From Candidatus Methanosuratincola sp. (GTDB lineage Archaea > Thermoproteota > Methanomethylicia > Methanomethylicales > Methanomethylicaceae), in contig JARYLH010000021.1 in assembly GCA_029907755.1 (NCBI GenBank), forward strand, positions 1 through 15,339: a stretch of DNA of 15,339 nucleotides, in the 5' to 3' direction. The notes below the pieces were generated by a model that worked only from the letters and a program-made list of their open reading frames with translations, was not told where the DNA came from and did not search any database. Below are positions 6,874 to 12,202 of this stretch, one piece after another. Numbering within the stretch: the stretch's first letter is position 1; each line of letters starts with the position of its first letter. Made by a program: the position numbers and the translations under genes.

Positions 6874-7302
6874 GTGGCGAGCCAGAAACTTTTAGATATG
6901 CTGAATGAGGCTGCTTCCAGAGAGTTACAGGTGTCGATCCAGTACATTTGGCAGCACATAATGTGCCGCGGGATGTTCAGCGAGATGGTCTCCGAGATCC
7001 TGGAGAAGATCGCGATTGAGGAGATGAAGCACTACGAGCAGATCGCTGAGCGCATAGACTACTTCGGCGGGAACCCGACGACCAAGCCCTCCGAGATCAA
7101 GTACGGCAAGAACATAAAGGAAATGCTCGAGATCGACAAGAAGGACGAGGAAAACGCGATCACGCTCTACAAGAAGATAATCGAGGTCGCCGAGGCTGAG
7201 AAGGACTTCGTGACAAAGAAGCTATTCGAGGATATACTGAAGGCAGAGGAAGATCACCACTACAAGTTCTCGACGCTCTTGGAAGCGGACCGAGCCGTCT
7301 AA
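6874..7302 (+). CDS. Bacterioferritin-type ferritin
   Basis: This four-helix iron-storage protein (142 residues) forms hollow 24-mers that oxidise Fe(II) at a diiron site and store it as mineral, limiting Fenton chemistry. All diiron ligands are present with a constant offset of -1 from E. coli bacterioferritin: E17, E50, H53, E93, E126 and H129 (EEMKH at 49-53, EEDHH at 125-129). M51 corresponds to the methionine that binds haem between subunits, so haem binding is possible. The protein is about 16 residues shorter than the E. coli protein, missing the C-terminal fifth helix. The GTG start is fixed by AGGAGG 7 nt upstream. It follows the permease in the same direction but has its own TATA element, and ends at a T7 tract. 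A Dps role is less likely because the ligands lie within one subunit. Confidence 0.9.
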   Translation: MASQKLLDMLNEAASRELQVSIQYIWQHIMCRGMFSEMVSEILEKIAIEEMKHYEQIAERIDYFGGNPTTKPSEIKYGKNIKEMLEIDKKDEENAITLYKKIIEVAEAEKDFVTKKLFEDILKAEEDHHYKFSTLLEADRAV

Positions 7303-7310
7303 ATTTAAAT

Positions 7311-7319
7311 CTTTTTTTA
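7311..7319 (+). terminator. Oligo-T terminator of the bacterioferritin gene
   Basis: CTTTTTTTA with seven T residues begins 10 nt after the stop codon and is flanked by TTTAAAT on both sides. There is no strong hairpin, as usual for archaeal termination. Confidence 0.6.
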
Positions 7320-7338
7320 AATTTCTACGATTGCAGCT

Positions 7339-7460
7339 TATAATTATTTAAATAGTTGATTAAAATTATTTTGCATCTTGATCCCCATCATGCCTCCATG
7401 AGAGACATATCTGCCCCCATTGATGGTCAATTGGGGGTCCACCATCACCATAACTGTTTT
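7339..7460 (+). ncRNA. Possible structured leader or small RNA upstream of the Cren7-like gene
   Basis: A TATA-like TATTTAAATAG (about 7343-7353) is followed after about 25 nt by a GC-richer block ending in a T5 tract at 7456-7460. Within it 7414-7423 and 7427-7437 form a 10-bp stem (five G-C pairs at the base, one bulged T, three-base loop TGG). TGATGG in its upper part and loop could instead pair with either of two CCATCA copies, at 7385-7390 or 7442-7447. This could be an independent RNA, an attenuator, or a terminator-plus-promoter. No known riboswitch or C/D box pattern is recognised. Confidence 0.35.
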
Positions 7461-7510
7461 TAATGATAAATGCACCATGGGATAGCAAGGAGTCGATGGA
7501 GGAGAATTAT

Positions 7511-7654
7511 TTGGCAAAATGCCCCAAGTGTGGAACCGAAGTTGCAAAGCCAACAAAGACCTGGAAGCTCGCCCCTAAGGGCAAAAAGGCAATAACGATC
7601 GGCCTCTTCAAGTGCCCGAGCTGTGGTGCATTCTTCAGATCCGCCCAGAAGTAA
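7511..7654 (+). CDS. Cren7-like small chromatin protein with two CxxC zinc knuckles
   Basis: This basic 47-residue protein aligns with Sulfolobus Cren7, the SH3-like double-stranded DNA-binding chromatin protein. The central WKLAPKGKK at 18-26 and IGLFK at 30-34 match Cren7 WxLAPKGRK and IGLFK. The DNA-contacting residues W26, L28, V36 and F41 of Cren7 correspond to W18, L20, I28 and F33 at a constant offset of 8. Unlike Cren7 it has CPKC at 4-7 and CPSC at 35-38, which would form a zinc site where Cren7 has loops. It probably binds and bends or coats DNA, but a transcription-related zinc ribbon is an alternative. The TTG start is chosen because GGAGGAG lies 6 nt upstream and the product then begins MAKCPKCG. 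An in-frame ATG at 7496 (AAGGAG 3 nt upstream) or one at 7463 would add 5 or 16 residues. An oligo-T tract follows. Confidence 0.8.
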   Translation: MAKCPKCGTEVAKPTKTWKLAPKGKKAITIGLFKCPSCGAFFRSAQK

Positions 7655-7658
7655 ACAC

Positions 7659-7674
7659 TTTTCTTTTTTATTTT
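7659..7674 (+). terminator. Oligo-T terminator of the Cren7-like gene
   Basis: The T-rich tract TTTTCTTTTTTATTTT begins 4 nt after the stop codon. Between it and 7800 lies unassigned sequence of ordinary composition with no credible gene. Confidence 0.6.
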
Positions 7675-7807
7675 GTCCCATCAATGTTCAGTCCCATTTG
7701 CAAGCCGGAAGCAGTGCCCTCATTCCATCTCTTATGGATATAGAACTGGACCCTGCGGGCAGCCGCACTCTTCCCAAGATTGCCTGTTTCTAGAAAAATT
7801 TGGACCT

Positions 7808-7858
7808 AAAAAAGGGAAGAAAAATTGGTAAAATAAAGAAAAGGGGAGGGGAAGGGGG
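7808..7858 (-). terminator. Pyrimidine-rich tract after the protease gene
   Basis: On the minus strand a run of C and T about 50 nt long directly follows the protease stop, with TTTTCTTTATTTTACC and a final T6. It is almost entirely purine on the plus strand. The T runs suit archaeal termination, and the strand asymmetry is striking. Confidence 0.45.
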
Positions 7859-7861
7859 CCC

Positions 7862-9991
7862 TCACTTGACGCGCACCGACACGGCGTTGGAGTACCCAGA
7901 GACTATTCCCAACGACGTGCTGAATGCCTGCACCCTGTATTTGCAAGACCCTGAGGGTGCAGTAGTGTCCACGAAGGAGGTGGTGTTGGGACCTACCGTT
8001 GCTATGCGCACGTACTCGGTGTACTTGTTCTTGTACCATACGGCGCGCTCGATGTAAAAGCCCTCCTCATTGTTCGAGTTGTCGGTCCATGTCAGCCTGG
8101 CGTAACCTGAACCACCGACCGCCTTCAGGTTTGTCGGCGGGTTCAATGTGAGGGTGGTTTGGGTGTCGACCATCACCGTCACGCTTGCAGTGGCTGTTGC
8201 GCCCTTGTCATCCGCCACGGTTAGCCTTGCTGTGTAGGTCCCCTTCGCCGTGTACGTGTGAGTCACCGTTGCCCCTGTCCCAGTGTAGCCGTCGCCAAAG
8301 TCCCAGGAATAGGAGACGATCTTTCCGTCCGGGTCGCTCGAACCGCTCCCGTCGAAGCTCACAGCCAGCGGCGCATAGCCGCTCGTCGGGTTTGCGACCA
8401 CTCGCGCTGTCGGCGCAAGGTTCTCTATCTTGGAGGTGTTGTCGATCCAGACGTACAGCTGCCCGGCATCAACGCTCAGCGGCAAGCTAGAGCACGAACC
8501 GACCAGCCTGTCGCCCGTCGCATCGACCTTGTACAGCCTGTACGCCTTTACCGTAGCCGGGTCGCCCGAGGTCTTGTCGTACGCCTCCAGGAACCAGCGG
8601 CTGCTCGCGGGCGCATAGTTGACAAGGTCGGTGAAGTCGAAGACAAACGTCGCATCGCATATCGAAGTGGTCCCGTCGAAGGCATAGTTGCCACCTGAGT
8701 AGTAGATCGCCTCGGGCGTCCATTTCCAGGAGGGTGCCGTATTCGCCGTGTCGCCTATCCCCAGCGTGATTGCAAGCTGCCCTCTCTTGAGGTGGCTGAG
8801 CGTGAACTCCGCGACCATCGTGGGCGCGTACGATGTGCGCGCCGTGAGCGTGTACGCCCCGCTCATCAGGATCCCGGTTGTGGACCTGTCGGTCGTCGGC
8901 CACGTCCCGCTCGCCTTAACGACTGAGGACGGGTACAGCGCGTCGTACGCCACCCACCTGAACCCGCCGTTCCAGTCGCTCGTGCCCCACGAGTTGGCTA
9001 CCTTGAAAGCACCCTTCTCCCCCGGGTCCACGACCTTGTTCCCATTGAGGTCGCACCAGATGTTGTCGTTGTAGCCAACGATTGTCATCGCGTGCCCCCC
9101 GAGCCTGGTGTTCTTCATGTAGGTGGCTATCTTCTGCCCGACGAAGGCATCGTCATCCCGCGTCGACGAGTCGTCAACGACGTATGACTGGACCCAGGAG
9201 TAGACGTAGGTGCCGAAGACCAGGACGTGCCCGTTGGCGAGCTGCGTTTTCAGGTCCGCTATCATCTGGGTGGTGTTGGAATTGTATATCTGCCCCCAGG
9301 ATAGCGGCCGGTAGTTGATCGCGTTTCGCCACGCCGACACGTTCAGGCACCACTCGAGGTAGTTGCTGTCGTACGGGAACTCCGACCATGAGACCGCGCC
9401 GTGCTTCAACAGGAGGGCGTACGCATCCGAGAAGTACGCGCCGCCGTCGACGCCGTAGTTGATCATGTTATAGGTCCACTTCGGAGAGAAGATCATGCTG
9501 TTGTCGCCGTTGCTGGCAGTGCGCCCCCGAGCCAGATTAGTCTCGTACGTGAACTGGTAGTAAGTCGTCGCCCAAGCTACGCACGACCCTATGCTCCCCT
9601 GGCTCCTTATTGGCGGGAAGGCGCTCAACAGGCTGTTGTCGACGCTGGACGGGAGAACGCTGTAGGGATCCAATGCCAGCACCATCTCCGGATCGGCTGA
9701 GACCGCCTCGGACGCGTAGGCGGCCTCCCATCCGAAGGGGGCAACCCCCACTTCAGAGCCAGAAAGCCTGCCCAGGCCGCGCGCCGCGCGCTCCGCGTTG
9801 ATGCGCTCGAGCGCCAGGGAGTTCAGGCGTATCCTCTCAATCACAGGGAAGTTCTCCCTCATCCACTCCTCCTGCGCTGCCGTGGGATCCTTGAGGCCCG
9901 TGGCTGCGATTCCTTGGTGGTCGACATCCGGCAATGCGACACTCTTTCCCAAGATGCCTGGGGCTGCACCGGACAAGAAAATTACTACCAA
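7862..9991 (-). CDS. Secreted papain-like cysteine protease with PKD and fibronectin III domains
   Basis: This is an extracellular C1A-type peptidase of 709 residues counted from the TTG at 9991. Order: signal peptide, propeptide-like helices (about 36-75), catalytic domain (about 115-345), a beta-sandwich region (about 350-530), PKD (about 535-620, with SYSWDFGDG), and FN3 (about 625-705, with ARLTWTDNSNNEEGF). The catalytic residues are Q131, C137 (QGSIGSCVAWA), H300 (GGHAMTIVGY) and N333 (VANSWG). A calcium-loop-like D314-x-N-x-N-x-V insertion (DLNGNKVVDPGE) lies between His and Asn. The PKD and FN3 domains likely hold the enzyme at surfaces or polymers, so it probably degrades external protein. 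The TTG truncates the signal peptide. The open frame extends upstream through RKYTIFAAYLL to an ACG at 10024, preceded in frame by ATG GTG TAA. The true start may be that ACG, or the gene may carry a nonsense codon. Confidence 0.9.
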   Translation of the reverse strand: MVVIFLSGAAPGILGKSVALPDVDHQGIAATGLKDPTAAQEEWMRENFPVIERIRLNSLALERINAERAARGLGRLSGSEVGVAPFGWEAAYASEAVSADPEMVLALDPYSVLPSSVDNSLLSAFPPIRSQGSIGSCVAWATTYYQFTYETNLARGRTASNGDNSMIFSPKWTYNMINYGVDGGAYFSDAYALLLKHGAVSWSEFPYDSNYLEWCLNVSAWRNAINYRPLSWGQIYNSNTTQMIADLKTQLANGHVLVFGTYVYSWVQSYVVDDSSTRDDDAFVGQKIATYMKNTRLGGHAMTIVGYNDNIWCDLNGNKVVDPGEKGAFKVANSWGTSDWNGGFRWVAYDALYPSSVVKASGTWPTTDRSTTGILMSGAYTLTARTSYAPTMVAEFTLSHLKRGQLAITLGIGDTANTAPSWKWTPEAIYYSGGNYAFDGTTSICDATFVFDFTDLVNYAPASSRWFLEAYDKTSGDPATVKAYRLYKVDATGDRLVGSCSSLPLSVDAGQLYVWIDNTSKIENLAPTARVVANPTSGYAPLAVSFDGSGSSDPDGKIVSYSWDFGDGYTGTGATVTHTYTAKGTYTARLTVADDKGATATASVTVMVDTQTTLTLNPPTNLKAVGGSGYARLTWTDNSNNEEGFYIERAVWYKNKYTEYVRIATVGPNTTSFVDTTAPSGSCKYRVQAFSTSLGIVSGYSNAVSVRVK

Positions 9992-10071
9992 GAGATATGC
10001 CGCAAATATTGTATATTTTCTCGTTTACACCATCTCCTTCTATATTCTTGTGTAGTGTTTTTTTGTTGAAC

Positions 10072-10133
10072 GTATATACAATACATTTATAAATGCATTT
10101 TCTTTATATAAAAGAAGCTTTTCTTTAAAGAAA
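10072..10133 (-). promoter_or_regulatory. Palindrome-rich promoter region of the protease gene
   Basis: Perfect palindromes are packed in 62 bp: GTATATAC (10072-10079), CATTTATAAATG (10084-10095), AAATGCATTT (10091-10100), TTTATATAAA (10103-10112) and TTTCTTTAAAGAAA (10120-10133). Three of them contain good archaeal TATA cores for the minus strand. The core nearest the gene would give a leader of about 20-25 nt to the ACG at 10024. The 14-bp outermost palindrome is a candidate operator. Confidence 0.45.
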
Positions 10134-10340
10134 GATTACAAAGACCCTTGTAGGCAGTTTTTATAACCTTTCACAGGTTTCGTGAATCTATAATCAATGA
10201 CCAAGCAATTCAGGTAAATTCCTTTTTACAGTAAATTTTCGTCCTCCCAGACTTGTTGTTCTAATAGGGTTTACGAATCAAATTTTACGACTAAAGGAAG
10301 ACCCTACGCCATGAGAAAATGAATCCCCTAATGGAGCCGA

Positions 10341-10487
10341 CTAAGAAATTCGCCCCCTCCGGTCCTTCGAATGTGGTGCACCCAGCGCGGTAGGATCGTG
10401 GCTGAGCATCGCCCAGTCGTCAACGGCTGCGCAAGCTTCCGGGGCTGATGCCAACAACAGGGAAAAGATTAAACAAAATGCGATCAT
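10341..10487 (-). pseudogene. Short signal-peptide ORF, possible remnant of a secreted PQQ-repeat protein
   Basis: This 48-codon ORF on the minus strand lies in the middle of a 640-bp sparse region. The N-terminus MIAFCLIFSLLLASA, with a likely cut near ACAA (19-22), is a clear signal peptide. It is followed by DDWAMLSHDPTALG at 24-37. That stretch resembles the DWPMFxHDPxxTG motif that opens many secreted PQQ beta-propeller proteins in archaea (W, M, HDP and G conserved). Ten residues later the frame stops and no propeller continues in any frame. It therefore looks like the surviving start of a lost gene, or else a genuine short secreted peptide. A TATA-like AATTAATATTTT lies about 60 nt upstream at 10543-10554. 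The ribosome site is weak (GGGAAG). The rest of 10134-10663 shows no other gene. Confidence 0.4.
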
Positions 10488-10663
10488 CTTCCCGTGTATA
10501 ATGCGGTATGGCCTCTTTAATCATTAACATCCCAAATGAAAAATATTAATTTTTATGACAAAGCACGTGTTCTGTCATTGAATCGTCACACTTCCCTGTC
10601 TAACATTGGCGATAAACACAAGAGATGGCAAGGGCTAAGTAAGCGGATCCTCAGAAAGAGCGC

Positions 10664-11482
10664 CTACGGCGGCGAATAGCTCCTGTAGCCCCTCAGGGCA
10701 GGCATACTCTCCCGGACCTCCTGGATCCTCTCCAGCCTCACCGTTCCCATGATGATCCCCTCTCCGGTCCCTGCCCTCCTCAATATCCTCCCCCACGGGT
10801 CTATGATGCAGCTGTGCCCGTGGTACAGGAACCTGTTCCCCTCCGCCCCGGCTTGGTTCGCGGCGATAACGTATGCCAGGTTCTCGATCGCCCTCGCCCT
10901 CAGTAGCGGCATCCAGTGCGCCCTGCCCGTCTCCTCCAGGAAAGCGGCCACATTCACCAAGACCTCCGCGCCGAGCAGCGCCTCAGCCCTGAAGAGCTCG
11001 GGAAACCTCAGGTCGTAGCAGATGGTGATCCCGACCTTCGTCCCACAAAGATCAAAAACGGCAGGGGCGTCCCCGGCTTTAAAGACCTCCCCCTCCTTTA
11101 TCTTGCCGTAGTTGAAGAGGTGGTTCTTCCTGTACTTGCCGGCGATCCCGCCCGACCTCACCAGGTATGCCGTGTTGTAAAGCGCCTCCCCGTCTCGTTC
11201 GAGTTCGATTATGCTCCCCGCAACTATTGCGATCCCCAACTCCCTTGAAAGCTCCCTGATCAACCCTAGCGTCTCCCCCTCCTCGCCCTCTGCATTCGGA
11301 ATGCACTCTTCCCTAGTCATCCTGCGGGGGAGAAAATTGAAGAGCTCCGGCAGCACGGCGAGGTCCGCCCGCCTCCCAGCAGCCTCCCTGACCATCCGGA
11401 CCGCCTTCTCCAGATTCGCCCTCTTGTCCTCCCCGCTCGCCATCTGGATAACCGCAACCCTCAAGCGACCCGCCTCACCCAT
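10664..11482 (-). CDS. Carbon-nitrogen hydrolase (nitrilase superfamily), Nit2/omega-amidase-like
   Basis: This cytoplasmic amidohydrolase (272 residues) hydrolyses a C-N bond in an amide through a covalent thioester. The catalytic triad is complete: E46 (LPELFNF), K119 (YRKNHLF) and C155 (GITICYDLRFPELFR). The final RGYRSYSPP also fits the Nit2/omega-amidase group, which removes toxic deaminated glutamine or asparagine products; a repair amidase on deaminated glutathione is another option. Substrate cannot be set from sequence. The ATG at 11482 has AAAGG touching it. An in-frame TTG at 11464 would begin MRVAVIQM, a common start for the family, with GGTGAGG 8 nt upstream, and may be the true start. 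It is divergent from the zinc-ribbon gene; its own TATA element is unclear. Glutamine synthetase lies 0.7 kb away, so a nitrogen-metabolism link is possible. Confidence 0.88.
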   Translation of the reverse strand: MGEAGRLRVAVIQMASGEDKRANLEKAVRMVREAAGRRADLAVLPELFNFLPRRMTREECIPNAEGEEGETLGLIRELSRELGIAIVAGSIIELERDGEALYNTAYLVRSGGIAGKYRKNHLFNYGKIKEGEVFKAGDAPAVFDLCGTKVGITICYDLRFPELFRAEALLGAEVLVNVAAFLEETGRAHWMPLLRARAIENLAYVIAANQAGAEGNRFLYHGHSCIIDPWGRILRRAGTGEGIIMGTVRLERIQEVRESMPALRGYRSYSPP

Positions 11483-11544
11483 CCTTTTTTATGGCTAATG
11501 CGACGCACACACTTGAGCATTACTCCCCGCAAAGGGTAAGAAAT

Positions 11545-11554
11545 TCTTATATAC
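11545..11554 (+). promoter_or_regulatory. TATA box of the small zinc-ribbon gene
   Basis: TCTTATATAC is centred 49 nt before the ATG at 11599. The Shine-Dalgarno GGAGGTG follows at 11585-11591, 7 nt before the ATG. Both are close to consensus, which supports the short gene. Confidence 0.6.
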
Positions 11555-11598
11555 TTGAAATGTTTAATCACTTTGCTTTAAATTGGAGGTGTAATTTA

Positions 11599-11742
11599 AT
11601 GCCGCAATGTTCGCTGTTCGAAGTCTATAAGACCCCGTCCGGTAACGTATACTATATCTGCCACCGCCCGCCGTTCGGCGAGGAAGGCACGATGCTGCCC
11701 AACGGAGAGCTTCAGTGCCAGAAGTGTGACAAGAGGAAGTAA
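11599..11742 (+). CDS. Small zinc-ribbon protein of unknown function
   Basis: This 47-residue protein starts MPQCSLFEVYKTPSGNVYY. C4, C20, H21, C40 and C43 (CHRPPFGEEG at 20-29; CQKC at 40-43) make a likely single zinc site. The tail KCDKRK is basic. I do not recognise a named family. A strong GGAGGTG and a TATA box sit directly ahead, so it is expressed as its own unit. The reading frame is open upstream to 11491, but those 36 residues are low quality and precede the ribosome site, so I start at 11599. It could bind nucleic acid or act as a protein adaptor. It is convergent with the Trm112-like gene, with 42 bp of T-rich sequence between the stops. Confidence 0.75.
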   Translation: MPQCSLFEVYKTPSGNVYYICHRPPFGEEGTMLPNGELQCQKCDKRK

Positions 11743-11784
11743 GGGCAAAGAACCTTTCCTCTTTCTCGAAATTAAGTTTTAATT

Positions 11785-12066
11785 TCACTTTTTGGTACCA
11801 AGATTGAACGGCTTCCCCTTCTCAACCGTCTCTCTCGGGAAGTTGCCCTTCCATTTCTCCATGAAGCCCAGGTCCTCCTCTGCCTTGCGCAGCCCGTCCG
11901 GCAGCATATGGGGTATCGTTTCGATTATCGGGTACCACCTTCTGCAGTTGCCACAGAGGAGCGCACCCTCTTCGATCTCTTCCCCCTCTTCCCGGAAGAT
12001 GAGAAGGTCCAGCGGATGATGCTTGCACATAGGGCACGCCAGGATGTCCAAAAGCCTCCTCTTCAT
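11785..12066 (-). CDS. Trm112-family zinc protein
   Basis: This small protein (93 residues) of the Trm112/YcaR family (PF03966) has members that bind and stabilise SAM-dependent methyltransferases acting on tRNA, rRNA and release factor. The zinc ligands are C11, C14, C38 and C41 (LACPMCKHH, LCGNCRRWYP). The strand PIIETIPHMLPDGLR that follows is the standard family ending. A 35-residue charged C-terminal extension (EEDLGFMEKWKGNF) is longer than in bacterial YcaR. It starts at the ATG at 12066, with GGGATCGAT just upstream. A strong TATA box lies about 35 nt upstream, so the leader is short. Partner methyltransferases are not in this window. A generic zinc-finger YcaR-like role is the alternative. 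Confidence 0.85.
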   Translation of the reverse strand: MKRRLLDILACPMCKHHPLDLLIFREEGEEIEEGALLCGNCRRWYPIIETIPHMLPDGLRKAEEDLGFMEKWKGNFPRETVEKGKPFNLGTKK

Positions 12067-12095
12067 ATCGATCCCTGAACTACCTAGGGGCGAAT

Positions 12096-12106
12096 TTGTA
12101 TATATC
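12096..12106 (-). promoter_or_regulatory. TATA box of the Trm112-like gene
   Basis: The minus strand reads CGATATATACA, with GAAA just upstream as possible B-recognition element. It lies about 35 nt before the ATG, giving a leader under 12 nt. Confidence 0.6.
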
Positions 12107-12140
12107 GTTTCAAATACCTAGAAATCAGTTATTGAAGTAA

Positions 12141-12180
12141 CAAGTAAGCAGGCGAGCAGGCAAACGAACAAATAAAAAAA
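12141..12180. repeat. Period-4 YRRR tract after the glutamine synthetase gene
   Basis: On the plus strand nine successive tetramers begin with C or T followed by three purines (CAAG, TAAG, CAGG, CGAG, CAGG, CAAA, CGAA, CAAA, TAAA), ending in A7. On the minus strand this is a T-rich 3' region ending the glutamine synthetase transcript, with T7 at 12180-12174 as likely terminator. Confidence 0.5.
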
Positions 12181-12202
12181 GGAATATGCTTACCTGGAAG
12201 GG

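Noticed and set aside
7414..7437. C/D box small RNA centred on TTGATGG
   Set aside because: The C-box consensus RTGATGA is not met and no CTGA D-box follows at proper spacing.
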